A stretch of DNA of 64,000 nt from CAVOAK01 sp963664465 (GTDB taxonomy: Bacteria > Pseudomonadota > Alphaproteobacteria > UBA8366 > CAVOAK01), in contig CAXXSU010000002.1 of NCBI GenBank assembly GCA_963664465.2, forward strand, positions 310,001 through 374,000, written 5' to 3'. A program made the translations under genes and the position numbers. The notes beneath the pieces are model-generated. The model saw only the letters and a list, made by a program, of their open reading frames with translations. It was not told the DNA's origin and did no database searches. This document shows positions 52,450 to 61,777 of this stretch, one piece after another (the first letter of the stretch is position 1; every line of letters begins with the position of its first letter).

Positions 52450-52833
52450 CTATGCTGGAGATTTCGCCGGCTCGTGCGTGCGTCCAGCGATGTCGGAGAC
52501 CGGGAAGAAGCAAAGCAGCATCAGCGGTTCGCTTCCAGTATTGCGCGTTACGTGCGATTCGCCGGCGGGGATGAGGATCGTATCGCCGGCCTTGAGCGGA
52601 TGACTGTCAGCTCCGGCTTCGGTAAATCCTTCGCCTGAAAGCACAAATATGCATTCCTCGAAGCCATCATGCCGGTGTGGGCCACGCAGCGGCTCGTCCG
52701 GATTCGGGACGGGGATTTCCACGAGTCGCAGTGTGACGGCTTGCGATCCTTGCTCACGCGAAACGATTTCCAGCGACACTCTGCCTGGAAGTCCCAGGTT
52801 CTTCGCTTCGTCTTGGGTTATGACGCGTGCCAT
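52450..52833 (-). CDS. Cupin-domain protein
   Basis: 127 residues from MARVITQDEAKNLG; a GGAA site precedes it. The frame also extends upstream into the IS1182 scrap, which is not gene sequence. A single cupin motif pair is clear: GPHRHDGFEECIFVLSGEG and LKAGDTILIPAGESHVTRN, with His-x-His and Glu metal ligands. Such small cupins act as sugar isomerases or dioxygenase-like proteins. It ends 10 bases before the hydroxyacid dehydrogenase start and follows the creatininase gene. Confidence 0.88.
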   Translation of the reverse strand: MARVITQDEAKNLGLPGRVSLEIVSREQGSQAVTLRLVEIPVPNPDEPLRGPHRHDGFEECIFVLSGEGFTEAGADSHPLKAGDTILIPAGESHVTRNTGSEPLMLLCFFPVSDIAGRTHEPAKSPA

Positions 52834-52870
52834 TGCAGGATTCCGTTCCTTTAGCTTATCGAACTTGGCG

Positions 52871-52978
52871 TCGATACCCTCGAAGTAGCCCACCAGGTGG
52901 CACCGAAGGCGCTTCACATTCGATCCTTCTGCTGTCCCATCGCCATCAGCGAACCCCCCGACTTCGCTGTTATGACGC
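52871..52978 (-). mobile_element. 108-bp mosaic remnant of the IS1182-type element
   Basis: On the minus strand a 39-base block GGTTCGCTGATGGCGATGG... (matches 11826-11864 of the full element), then GCGCCTTCGGTGCCACC and CTGGTGGGCTACTTCGAGG (from about 12013-12074) are joined with the intervening sequence missing. A 17-bp direct repeat GCTTATCGAACTTGGCG flanks it at 52854-52870 and 52979-52995, the first containing the old gene boundary. It is an internally deleted scrap, not a full copy. Confidence 0.8.
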
Positions 52979-52980
52979 GC

Positions 52981-53790
52981 TTATCGAACTTGGCGTAAGT
53001 GCTTCACTTCGACGACGCCGCCCTGTACCGCGTCCAGCCGGCCGAAGATCTCGGTCGCTTCCTTGGCAATTGCGTCGGCAATGTCGTTCAGCATACGCAC
53101 ACCCTTCTCGACGGTTGCGTGTTCGGGGCTGCCGTACCAGCCGGTCGGCGCGATCGATCGGATATCGGTTAGCACAGGCTGGTAGGACCGCGTGCGGCGC
53201 AATTTATCCATCTCGCGTCCCAGTTCATGGTCCGACGAATAGTCGATGCGATCGAGATGCACGAGGTCCGGACGGTAGGCGAGTATTGCCAGTGCCTCGA
53301 TCTCGCCGCCATGGGTAAGTCCTCCGCTGTCGTGGCCATAGAGTTCAGCGGCTACGTAGCAGGCTTGCACCGTAATCACCGTCATGCCGTGGTCGCGGTG
53401 CAGTGATTCGGCGGCGATTGCAAGCGAGGGGATGTTGCCCTCGTGCCAATTCAAGATCAGCAGATACTTTGCGCCGTGTTGGGCAGTTGCGACACCCGTT
53501 TCCCGCACCACGCGTTGGAACGTGTCCGGAGTCAGCGTGATGGTGCCCTCAAACGGCATATGCATTGGTGTGACGCCGAGCGGTCCGCCGGGAAGAACGA
53601 GGCCGTCCATGCGATCCGCCACGGCATGCCCAATCACGTTTGCCGCATAGATGTCCGTGCCGGTGGGCAGATGGGGGCCGTGCTGTTCGACGCTGCCGGC
53701 GGGCAGGATTACAAGAGGATTCTTTTTGAACTGCGCTGCGATCTCCGGCTGCGTGAGCTCGGTGAAGTAGCGGCTTGGCAGTTTCGTCAT
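52981..53790 (-). CDS. Creatininase-family amidohydrolase
   Basis: 269 residues with the creatininase metal set: E35 and H37 (SVEQHGPHLPTGTD, also D46), H116 (LNWHEGN) and E163 (THGGEIEA). The fold hydrolyses cyclic amides such as creatinine or related pterin precursors (mycofactocin/FAPy). It lies between a broken Gfo/Idh/MocA gene and the cupin, in one minus-strand cluster. The stop codon lies inside one of the 17-bp repeats. Confidence 0.9.
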   Translation of the reverse strand: MTKLPSRYFTELTQPEIAAQFKKNPLVILPAGSVEQHGPHLPTGTDIYAANVIGHAVADRMDGLVLPGGPLGVTPMHMPFEGTITLTPDTFQRVVRETGVATAQHGAKYLLILNWHEGNIPSLAIAAESLHRDHGMTVITVQACYVAAELYGHDSGGLTHGGEIEALAILAYRPDLVHLDRIDYSSDHELGREMDKLRRTRSYQPVLTDIRSIAPTGWYGSPEHATVEKGVRMLNDIADAIAKEATEIFGRLDAVQGGVVEVKHLRQVR

Positions 53791-54409
53791 CTGATCACCT
53801 CAACGTCAATTGGGTCCGAATTGCCCGTCCTAGGCAGCGCGGCGCCCGCCGCCGATATTGCGGCGTGCGGTCTCTATGACATCTTCGAGCTTTACCGATT
53901 CACCGTTCCGCTCGATCGAACGAAGCGCGGCATAGACCACGCCCAGTGCGACATTGCCATTTTGCGCGGTGAGTTCGCACGGTTCTCCGGTGGCACAAGT
54001 TTCGGCAAACATTTCAAGTTCGTCACGGAACATGTCGCCCTGTGGAAGTTCCAGAATCTTCCGCTTGCTGTAGCCGTCCTTACCCCGTTGGATGTAAAGC
54101 GTCGACGTCTTGTCGAGCTTCTCCGGCGTATCCCAGGTGCTGAAATCGAGCTCGTAATGCATTAGACCCTTCGCGCCAAAGACGCGGATTGCGTATATGC
54201 CGGGGGATGTCCAGCTCGAGCCGGCATAAGCGATCTTGCCGTCGGCGAATTTCAGGAGCGTCATCGATTGGTCGTCCACCTCGGCGCCGGCCGGCGACAG
54301 CTTGGAAGCCATGGACGAAACTTCCAAGATATCGCCACCGAGATAATGCAGAGCATCGAATTGGTGAACGGCGAGCTGTGACAATGGTCCGCCGGGTGTC
54401 TTGTCTTTA

Positions 54410-55695
54410 GGGCACCTCTAAGAATTGGTGAGTTGCCGGAGGATATTGTTTAACTAGGCTGTCACCAGCTCCAGCCATGCCGGAGCCGAGATTTTCGGGG
54501 TCTTCCACGCTCCAATTGAGTTATTTCCGCTTCAAGACCGTCCCCAGGCGGTCTTCTCCTCCGAGTATCGTCACACGGCCGCCGCGAGACGCTCCAGTTG
54601 GACCAGGCGGCGCATGTTGTAGGCGAGGTTCTTCAACCCGATCCGCGCCTTCGCCCGCACCAGCCCGACACTACGCACCAGCGTCCCGCCCATGTCGTTG
54701 CTCTGGGCCCCGAAGACATGCTCGACGCGGACCCGAACCGACGAACGGGTCTTGTTGCCTTGCTTCTCGCGCTCGCTCAACGGCTTGTTGCGGCGGCCCT
54801 TGCGATGGATCCGGCTCCGCAACCCCTTCTCCTTCAGCGACGCCTCGATCTCCGCCGAGCGGTAAGCGCTGTCCGCCCACACACCCAAAGCCGTGTTGTC
54901 CCCATCCAGGATATCGTCGAGGACTTGGCTGTCGTGCTCCGCCGCGTCGCTTACATGATAGCGCCGCACCAGCTTGTGCCGACGGTCCACGTTGACATGG
55001 TTCTTGTAACCGTAATGGCTCTTGCCGTGCTTCTTGGTCCACCGCGCCTCGACATCCTTTTGGCGCCGCTTTGCCGGCTTGTCCTCCCAGCCTGCCGGCG
55101 TCTCGCCCGCCTTTATCCGCGCGTTCTCCTCGCGGCTGTTGCGCTGTTTGGGTACCGCCACAATCGAGGCGTCGATGATCTGGCCGCCCATCGCCAGATA
55201 GCCCTGATCCTTCAGGTAGCCATCGAACGTCTCGAATAAAGCCTCGATCACGCCAGCTTGCGTTAACTGTTCGCGGTACAGCCACACCGTCTTGGCGTCG
55301 GGAACCCGGCCCTCTAGACCCAACCCCAGAAATCGCATGAACGACAGGCGGTCACGGATCTGATGCTCAACTTGGTCGTCCGAGAGATTGTAGAGCGCGC
55401 ACAGAATGATCGTCTTGAACATCACAATCGCATCCCACGGCTTGCGTCCCGCCCGCGATTTGCGCACCTTGTCCGCACGCCGCCACACCGCCTCAAGACG
55501 GGCGCGCAAGTCCTCCCACGGAACCACCCCGTCGATCTTCAAAAGCGGCTCGTTCTTGGCGTCAAGACCGGAATACCGGTTCCCAAGATCGAAAAACCCC
55601 ATCTGACCCATCAACCACGCCTCCCGCTATCAACAAATCGTCAACCCGATTCTAAATCGACGATGCCCGAAAAAGGAGAATTTTTAGAGGTTCCC
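54410..55695 (-). mobile_element. IS5-family insertion sequence (1286 bp)
   Basis: Ends read GGGCACCTCTAAGAATT and, inverted, GGGAACCTCTAAAAATT, giving 17-base imperfect inverted repeats. A 4-bp target duplication TTTA (TAAA on the minus strand) lies at 54406-54409 and 55696-55699. One transposase gene is inside. Confidence 0.93.
54571..55614 (-). CDS. IS5-family transposase
   Basis: 347 residues. N-terminal DUF772-type domain (WDAIVMFKTIILCALYNLSDDQVE), then DDE: first Asp in GQIIDASIVAVPKQ, second in VWADSAYRSAE, Glu in VRVEHVFGAQ. The HYGYKNHVNVD block is characteristic of the IS5 group. Frame is intact; the exact ATG among several near the N-terminus is open. Confidence 0.9.
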   Translation of the reverse strand: MMGQMGFFDLGNRYSGLDAKNEPLLKIDGVVPWEDLRARLEAVWRRADKVRKSRAGRKPWDAIVMFKTIILCALYNLSDDQVEHQIRDRLSFMRFLGLGLEGRVPDAKTVWLYREQLTQAGVIEALFETFDGYLKDQGYLAMGGQIIDASIVAVPKQRNSREENARIKAGETPAGWEDKPAKRRQKDVEARWTKKHGKSHYGYKNHVNVDRRHKLVRRYHVSDAAEHDSQVLDDILDGDNTALGVWADSAYRSAEIEASLKEKGLRSRIHRKGRRNKPLSEREKQGNKTRSSVRVRVEHVFGAQSNDMGGTLVRSVGLVRAKARIGLKNLAYNMRRLVQLERLAAAV

Positions 55696-56326
55696 TTTAT
55701 ACCAACGCCATGTGTCGGGCGTCAGTTCGAGCGCACGTTCATACGAGAAATTCGCTTCCATGAAAGAGACGCGGCCCAATTCGCCGCTATCGATGGCGTC
55801 CCTGATCATGCGGGTGCCCTTCAAGAGCCGCGCGCTATGGCCGACCGTCACGCGCACGTCGTACTGTTTTGCAAGCGCTTCGATCCGCAGGCCGTCTTCC
55901 AGTGTGTTGGCGATTGGTTTCTCGGTATAGACGTGCTTTCCAGCCTTCGCAGCTTGTTCGGCAACCGGCAAATGTTGTTCATTCGGCACGGTCAAAATCA
56001 CCCCTTTGATGTCCTGATCTGCGAGCATTGTGCCGAGCTCAGGCACCGAGGGGATATTGAACTCTTGCGCGAAGGCCTGCCGCTTCTCTTCGGAGCGGCT
56101 AAAGCCTGCGACGATCTCGAGCCGGTCGGAGTTTGCTGCGGCACGGGTCAACACGCGTGCCCAACGGCCCAGGCCAATGATCCCAAGTTTGATCGGCGTG
56201 TCGCTCATAGGGTTATTCCCACACAAATTTGCCGCAGCTGGATATTCGCCACACAAGGCTAAACCTTCGCCTGCGCGTTGCAAAGGGCGGGACCGCGGTA
56301 GTCGCGAGTCTCAGGTGAATCGCGCG

Positions 56327-58054
56327 TTATCCGCCGTCGAGCGCCTCGATGGCGCGTTCGACCTGTGCGCGGTCGGCCGAACTTTCGGGGAGTTGAGCGA
56401 GAGCCCGTTCCAGTAATGTCTTCGCTATTACGCTGTTTCCATTGGCAGTTTCCGCCTGCGCCACAAACCACAATGCCTCGACATTATCGGGTGCGAGCCT
56501 CAAAACTTTGCGCATGACTGCGATCGACTCTGTTGAGGGCTGTCCGCCGCGACCGGCTCGAAGGGCGCGCGCGTAAAACAACAGGATATCGATACTTCCT
56601 GGATTGAGATTGGCCGCTCGCGCCAGCGCATTACGCATATCGGCCGGGCGCTTGAGGACATCGTAGGAGCGCGCGAACCTGATCCAGCCTGCGGTGTCGT
56701 TGGGTTCATCTTCGAGCCGAGCCGCGAGCGAGGCGACCATGCCCTCGATCATGGTAGTCCGTTCCGTGGAGGAAAGTTGCTGCGCAGCCTCTACTTGTTC
56801 TGCTGTCGGCCCTCGGGCAGCGGTGTCTGTCGGTACGCCGAGCCCAAGCTCGCGACCGAGCGCTACCAACTGCCGGCGCGGAAACGGTGCCTTTGCAAAT
56901 ACGTCGAGCGCCTTATCGAGTGCTGCCTCGGCTTTCTCCCGTTGTTTGATCACGGCATAGGCGCGGATCAGTCGCAGCCAGCCATCGAATTCACGGGGAT
57001 TCTCCTCAAGCCTCGCTGCCAGACCCTCGATCATGCCCTCGATCATCTGCGCCCGTTCCTCGGGAGACATCGCAGCGGCGGCCGCTACGTCCGCTGCTGT
57101 GGGTCCTCTTTCCGCAGGCTTGGCGGCGGACGCTGCGTCGGTCGCCGCTGGTAGCGGGTTCGGCAAGGCGGACGCAACATTGCGACCGAGTGCGCGGGCG
57201 GCCTCCTCAGCGCGTCTGCGAACAATCGGCAACCACGACGCGTCCGCGGGGGAATCGGCGATCAGCGCTACCCAGCGATCCAGCGCCTCGGACTGGCTAC
57301 CATTTTGGAGGCTTGCGAGACCAATATAGTAGCGCGCTCTAACATCGTCCGGTTTGCTACGGAGGAGCTCTTCAAATATCCGCTGCGCTGTCGGCGTGAC
57401 ATTGCCTTCGGCGGCAAGCGTGAGAGTTTCCCCATATGCGCCCTTGATCTCATTGTCAGCCGGGTTCAGGCGCAGCGCCTGTTCGTATCCTTTCGCGGCT
57501 TCCCCGTAGCGATTAAGCGACAGGTAGGTGCGGGCCAAAAGAAGCCAACCCTCGAGGTCTTCCGGCTCGCTCTTGAGTCGATCGGCTAGTCGGACGACAA
57601 GGGTCTCGAGGTTCATCCCCTCCGCTGCGTCTTGCGTGCTGGGCGGCGCCTGGCTGCGCGAGGCGAATGGAACGCCGGGCATGCCAGGTGTTCCCAAGCG
57701 CGCATAGATCGTCAGCGCTACGCCCGGAAGGGCGATGGCAATGACCAGGGCAGTGAGTTGCGTCCCAAGGCGTCTACGCGGACGCATCGAGTCATCTGCA
57801 TTTCCGCCGTCCGCCTTCCGGCGGTTGTCCGCAGCAAGCAAGCGACGGGCGATCTCGGTGCGGGCCGCCGTGGCCTGGTCGACGCTCAGATCTCCCGCGG
57901 CAAACTCACGGTCCAGTTCGGAAATTTGATCCTTATAGACCTCGACGTCATAGTCGCTGGCATCGACCGCTTTGTGGCGGCCGCGCAGCAACGGCACGAT
58001 AAGCGCCGCCGTCGCCGCAACCGCCATCAGGCCCGCGACTATCCAAAACATCAT
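56327..58054 (-). CDS. ccmI: Cytochrome c biogenesis protein CcmI (long form)
   Basis: 575 residues, longer than the common CcmI of about 400. Two membrane segments lie at the N-terminus (MMFWIVAGLMAVAATAALIV and QLTALVIAIALPGVALTIYA) around a cytoplasmic leucine-zipper-like loop (DQISELDREFAAGDLS). A long TPR region follows with three related repeats that each contain SPEERAQMIEGMIEGLAARL or STERTTMIEGMVASLAARL and a TPR of the form LRLNPADNEIKGAY. The periplasmic TPRs bind apocytochrome c. The last gene of the ccm operon, six bases after ccmH. Confidence 0.92.
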   Translation of the reverse strand: MMFWIVAGLMAVAATAALIVPLLRGRHKAVDASDYDVEVYKDQISELDREFAAGDLSVDQATAARTEIARRLLAADNRRKADGGNADDSMRPRRRLGTQLTALVIAIALPGVALTIYARLGTPGMPGVPFASRSQAPPSTQDAAEGMNLETLVVRLADRLKSEPEDLEGWLLLARTYLSLNRYGEAAKGYEQALRLNPADNEIKGAYGETLTLAAEGNVTPTAQRIFEELLRSKPDDVRARYYIGLASLQNGSQSEALDRWVALIADSPADASWLPIVRRRAEEAARALGRNVASALPNPLPAATDAASAAKPAERGPTAADVAAAAAMSPEERAQMIEGMIEGLAARLEENPREFDGWLRLIRAYAVIKQREKAEAALDKALDVFAKAPFPRRQLVALGRELGLGVPTDTAARGPTAEQVEAAQQLSSTERTTMIEGMVASLAARLEDEPNDTAGWIRFARSYDVLKRPADMRNALARAANLNPGSIDILLFYARALRAGRGGQPSTESIAVMRKVLRLAPDNVEALWFVAQAETANGNSVIAKTLLERALAQLPESSADRAQVERAIEALDGG

Positions 58055-58059
58055 GGCCG

Positions 58060-58533
58060 CTACTCGTCGCCTTCTTCCAAGAGCTGTTTGAGACGCTGGC
58101 TCTCCTCGGGCGCCAGCGTGTCGCCGGCACTCTGAGCAGCAAGTTTGCGGCGTCCGCGGAAGTAGAGCGCGGCGCCGGCAAAGGCCAAGACTAACAGACC
58201 GGGCGGTCCGAACCAAAGCAGCCAAGTCTCAGGCTTGATCGGCGGCCTCAGCAGTACAAAGTCGCCATAGCGGGAGGACAGGTAGTCGAGCACTGCCTGG
58301 TCGCTGTCGCCGGCAACCAGGCGTTCGCGCACCAGGACGCGCAGATCGCGCGCCAGATCTGCGTTGGAATCATCGATTGACTGGTTTTGGCACACGAGAC
58401 AGCGGATCTCTGTTGATAGCGCCCGGGCACGAGCTTCCAGCACTGGGTCTGCAAGGACCTCCGATGGCTCCACGGCATGCGCCGTGGGCATAAATGCCAT
58501 CAGAAATGCGCACAAAACAACCGTCAGTTTCAT
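58060..58533 (-). CDS. ccmH: Cytochrome c maturation protein CcmH
   Basis: 157 residues. A signal peptide (MKLTVVLCAFLMAFMPTAHA) precedes the redox motif RCLVCQNQSI with the two active cysteines, then a helical segment and one membrane anchor (LLVLAFAGAALYFRGRRK). It reduces apocytochrome CxxCH cysteines with CcmG. Located between ccmG and ccmI. Confidence 0.95.
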   Translation of the reverse strand: MKLTVVLCAFLMAFMPTAHAVEPSEVLADPVLEARARALSTEIRCLVCQNQSIDDSNADLARDLRVLVRERLVAGDSDQAVLDYLSSRYGDFVLLRPPIKPETWLLWFGPPGLLVLAFAGAALYFRGRRKLAAQSAGDTLAPEESQRLKQLLEEGDE

Positions 58534-58535
58534 TC

Positions 58536-59063
58536 CTACAGTTGTCCGATCAATTCCTGAATCTCTTCAAGCGTTTCCGGAAATAGCGGGCCAACGTTTT
58601 TGAATCGAATTCGTCCCTCAGCATCGATCAGATAAGTTTCCGGAACGCCGTAGACGCCCAAATCGATACCGACCTTATTGTCTGGATCCTGGCCGATGCG
58701 GGCGTAGGGGTCGCCGAGTTCGGCGAGCCAAGCGATTGCATCTGCCTGCCGGTCCTTCCAGTTGATGCCGTAGACCGGAACCGATCCCTCTTCGGCCAGC
58801 TGCATCAGGAGCGGATGTTCGACGCGGCACGGCAAGCACCAGGATGCGAAGATGTTGATGAGCCGAACTCGGCCAGTCAGGTCGTTGTTGCCGAATCCTT
58901 GTTTTCCCGGCTCGAGGGGCGGCAGTTCGAACGCGGGTAATGGTTGGTCGATGAGGGCGGAGGGGATTATGCGCGGATCGGTTTGCAGTCCGACCCAAAA
59001 GTACGCTGCCAGTCCCGCGAAAGCGACCAGTGGAACGAAGAAGAGAATGCGCCGGGTGAGCAT
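58536..59063 (-). CDS. ccmG: Thiol:disulfide interchange protein CcmG/DsbE
   Basis: 175 residues. N-terminal anchor LFFVPLVAFAGLAAYF, then a thioredoxin domain with active site FASWCLPCRVEH and cis-Pro in GVPETYLID. It keeps apocytochrome cysteines reduced in the periplasm. It abuts ccmF. Confidence 0.95.
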   Translation of the reverse strand: MLTRRILFFVPLVAFAGLAAYFWVGLQTDPRIIPSALIDQPLPAFELPPLEPGKQGFGNNDLTGRVRLINIFASWCLPCRVEHPLLMQLAEEGSVPVYGINWKDRQADAIAWLAELGDPYARIGQDPDNKVGIDLGVYGVPETYLIDAEGRIRFKNVGPLFPETLEEIQELIGQL

Positions 59064-61055
59064 TTACTCGGCTCCCGCCGCAGCGTGTTGGGGTGAAAGT
59101 TTTCTTTTTCGGGCAGGCGCCCCGACCCGCAATCGTCGATCCGTTAGGGATATCAATCCGCCGACGACCATGACGGCGATGCCAAACCAAAGCCAGGGGA
59201 TTAGCGGCTTGTGAAACAACCGCACGGTAATGCCGTCCACCGCATTGCCTTCGCCGACAACCGCGTATAAGTCGGCAAAGCCGTTGCTATAGATTGCGGC
59301 CTCTGTGGTCTGACTATCCTGCACCATATAGGTTCTGCGTTCCGGTTCTAGCATGGTCTCGAATTCACCATCCCGGTTGACGATAAACGTTGCGCGTTGT
59401 GCCACATAGTTGGGGCCACGCAGATTTCGAATGTGCTCCAATGTGAGCGCATAGCCGGCAATCTTCGCTGTTTCGCCGGGCCGCATGATCAGGACATTTT
59501 CGCTTTGCCAAAGGGAAGCGCCTGTGATGCCGACAATGACAATAGCAAAGCCGAAATGCGTCAGTGTCATGCCCCAGATATTTCGCGGAAGAGCTGCAAT
59601 CCGTCGCAGGCTGTCGGCGATCGCGATGCGGCCTAAACCAACGCGCTCGGCGAATGTCACCAGCACCGATGTAGCCAACCAGACCGCAAGCCCAATTCCT
59701 ATCGCCCCAAACACCGAGCGACCCCATGTGAAGTAGGCGGCGATTGCGGTGGCGACCAAAGTGACAGTGAATGCAAGCTTGAGCCGTCCGAGGACGCCTG
59801 CCAAATCACCCCGTTTCCACGCCAGCAGCGGCCCAATACCTAATGCCATGATAAGGGGGAACATGAGCGGGACGAAAGTGGTGTTGAAGAAAGGCGGGCC
59901 TACGGAAACTTTGCTGCCGCTGATTGCTTCTAGGAAAAGCGGGTAAAGCGTGCCCAGAAAAACCGTCGCTGCGGCGGTCGTCAGCAGCAGGTTGTTCAGT
60001 ACGAGCCCGCCCTCGCGACTTATCGGCGCGAACAGGCCGCCCCCTTTGAGCACTGGCGCACGTATGGCATAGAGCGTCAGGCTACCGCCAAATGCCACCA
60101 GCAGGAGCATAAGGATGAAGACGCCGCGCGCTGGATCTGTCGCAAAGGCATGGACCGAGGTCAAGACGCCGGAGCGCACGAGGAAGGTGCCGACGAGGCT
60201 CAGCAAAAAGGTGAGAATGGCCAGCAATATGGTCCAGGTCTTAAGTGCGTCGCGACGTTCAACGACCAGCGCGGAGTGCAGTAGCGCGGTCCCCACGAGC
60301 CACGGCATGAAGGAGGCGTTCTCGACAGGATCCCAATACCACCAGCCGCCCCAGCCAAGCTCGTAATAGGCCCACCAGCTGCCGAGCCCGATTCCGGCGG
60401 TAAGAAACGACCAGGCGAGTAACGTCCAGGGTCTCACCCAACGCGCCCAGGCAGCGTCGACTTTGCCTTCGATCAAGGCCGCAACTGCAAAGGAAAAAGC
60501 GATCGAGAAACCAACATAACCCGCATAAAGGATCGGTGGGTGAAATGCGAGGCCTGGATCCTGCAACAGCGGGTTCAATCCATTGCCGTCCTGGGGTGCC
60601 GGGAAGACGCGCAAAAATGGGTTCGATGAAAACAGCATGAAGGCGAGAAATCCAACAGCGATCATCGCTTGCACGCTCAGCACCCGGGCCTTCAAGGTCG
60701 GCGGGAGATTGTTGCCGAAGGCTGCGACCATGGCGCCGAACAGGGCGAGGATAAGCACCCAGAGCACGAGCGAACCCTCATGGTTTCCCCACACCCCGGA
60801 AATCTTGTAGATCAGAGGCTTCAGCGAATGTGAATTTTGGGCGACGTTAAGTACGGAAAAGTCGCTGGTTACGTACGCTTGGGTGAGGGCGCCGAAGGCA
60901 ATCAGCACGAGGACCAACTGCACGAGGGCTGCTGGTTGTGCCACCGCCATCCAAGCCGGAACGCCACGTGCGGCGCCAAGCAACGGTAACGAAGCTTGAA
61001 GCAACGCTGTTACAAGCGCGAGTGCCAATGCGAACTGCCCTATTTCGGCGATCAT
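59064..61055 (-). CDS. ccmF: Cytochrome c haem lyase subunit CcmF
   Basis: 663 residues with about 14 membrane helices. The tryptophan-rich WGGWWYWDPVENASF signature lies in the ligation loop, and the haem ligand histidines are in the surrounding helices. It forms the haem lyase with CcmH and CcmI. It overlaps ccmE by four bases. Confidence 0.95.
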   Translation of the reverse strand: MIAEIGQFALALALVTALLQASLPLLGAARGVPAWMAVAQPAALVQLVLVLIAFGALTQAYVTSDFSVLNVAQNSHSLKPLIYKISGVWGNHEGSLVLWVLILALFGAMVAAFGNNLPPTLKARVLSVQAMIAVGFLAFMLFSSNPFLRVFPAPQDGNGLNPLLQDPGLAFHPPILYAGYVGFSIAFSFAVAALIEGKVDAAWARWVRPWTLLAWSFLTAGIGLGSWWAYYELGWGGWWYWDPVENASFMPWLVGTALLHSALVVERRDALKTWTILLAILTFLLSLVGTFLVRSGVLTSVHAFATDPARGVFILMLLLVAFGGSLTLYAIRAPVLKGGGLFAPISREGGLVLNNLLLTTAAATVFLGTLYPLFLEAISGSKVSVGPPFFNTTFVPLMFPLIMALGIGPLLAWKRGDLAGVLGRLKLAFTVTLVATAIAAYFTWGRSVFGAIGIGLAVWLATSVLVTFAERVGLGRIAIADSLRRIAALPRNIWGMTLTHFGFAIVIVGITGASLWQSENVLIMRPGETAKIAGYALTLEHIRNLRGPNYVAQRATFIVNRDGEFETMLEPERRTYMVQDSQTTEAAIYSNGFADLYAVVGEGNAVDGITVRLFHKPLIPWLWFGIAVMVVGGLISLTDRRLRVGAPARKRKLSPQHAAAGAE

Positions 61056-61552
61056 GACCCGCTGTCTCCATTCTTGGGTTCACGCCACTGACCGGCTTCC
61101 TTGAGCGCATCGGCCACTTCGGCCGGCATATAGGTTTCATCATGCTTGGCCAGAACTTCACTTGCGGTAAAGGAACCGTTCGCCGAAAGCATGCCTTCGG
61201 TGACGACTCCCTGTCCTTCGCGGAACAGATCCGGCAACTGCCCGCGAAAGCTTACCTTCATTGTGTTGGCCAGATCCGTAATGATGAACAGCGTGGTGAT
61301 GCCGTCCTCAGCCTTGTGCACGCTGCCTTCTTCTACGAGACCGCCAAGACGCATCAGCCGGCCTGGCTCAATAGGCCGCTCGACCAGATCGCTTGGACTA
61401 TAGAAGTAAACCAGACTGTCCTCGAAGGCGCTAAGGACGAGAGCTGTCGCAATTCCAAGCAGTGTCACGCCGGTCAATACGGCAACCAGCCGCCGCCGCC
61501 GTCTGGCCGCTGCCGGATTGATACCTCGCGGCGTGCTCGGAGTTGCGCTCAA
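61052..61552 (-). CDS. ccmE: Haem chaperone CcmE
   Basis: 166 residues: N-terminal anchor (RLVAVLTGVTLLGIATALVL) and an OB-fold domain. The haem-binding H137 and Y141 are in AKHDETYMP. It carries haem covalently between CcmC and CcmF. Confidence 0.95.
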   Translation of the reverse strand: MSATPSTPRGINPAAARRRRRLVAVLTGVTLLGIATALVLSAFEDSLVYFYSPSDLVERPIEPGRLMRLGGLVEEGSVHKAEDGITTLFIITDLANTMKVSFRGQLPDLFREGQGVVTEGMLSANGSFTASEVLAKHDETYMPAEVADALKEAGQWREPKNGDSGS

Positions 61553-61575
61553 GTGTGGCTGACCTTTCCGTCCAT

Positions 61576-61761
61576 CTATGGCGTCGAGGCACGCAAATCT
61601 TGGCGTTCGGCCTCCAACGTCTTAAGTGTTTCACGGTGGCGAGACAGCCCTTTGAGAACCATCGCCAACAAGCCGACCATCACCGCGGCTGCAATCAAGT
61701 AGGCCGTCCAAACGAAGGCTCCGTATCCCCCCATCGATAGTAGTTCGCTCACGCTCTGCAT
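61576..61761 (-). CDS. ccmD: Haem exporter protein CcmD
   Basis: 61 residues with one membrane helix (GAFVWTAYLIAAAVMVGLLAMV) and a charged tail (HRETLKTLEAERQDLR). Small accessory that releases CcmE from CcmC. Placed between ccmC and ccmE as expected. Confidence 0.88.
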   Translation of the reverse strand: MQSVSELLSMGGYGAFVWTAYLIAAAVMVGLLAMVLKGLSRHRETLKTLEAERQDLRASTP

Positions 61762-61777
61762 CGCTAGCTGGCTCCGC

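Larger units (their letters stand above)
53830..56208 (-). pseudogene. Gfo/Idh/MocA oxidoreductase gene split by an IS5-family element
   Basis: The N-terminal part (MSDTPIKLGIIGLGRWARV, with EKP at 96-98) ends at TWRWYK; the C-terminal part begins DKTPGGPLSQLAVHQFDALHYL and runs to 53830. A TAAA target duplication (minus strand) lets the two halves read WRWYKDKTPGG in one frame after removal. The intact product would be about 360 residues, with the Rossmann domain N-terminal and the substrate domain C-terminal. Present-day N-terminal product stops two codons into the IS. Confidence 0.92.
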
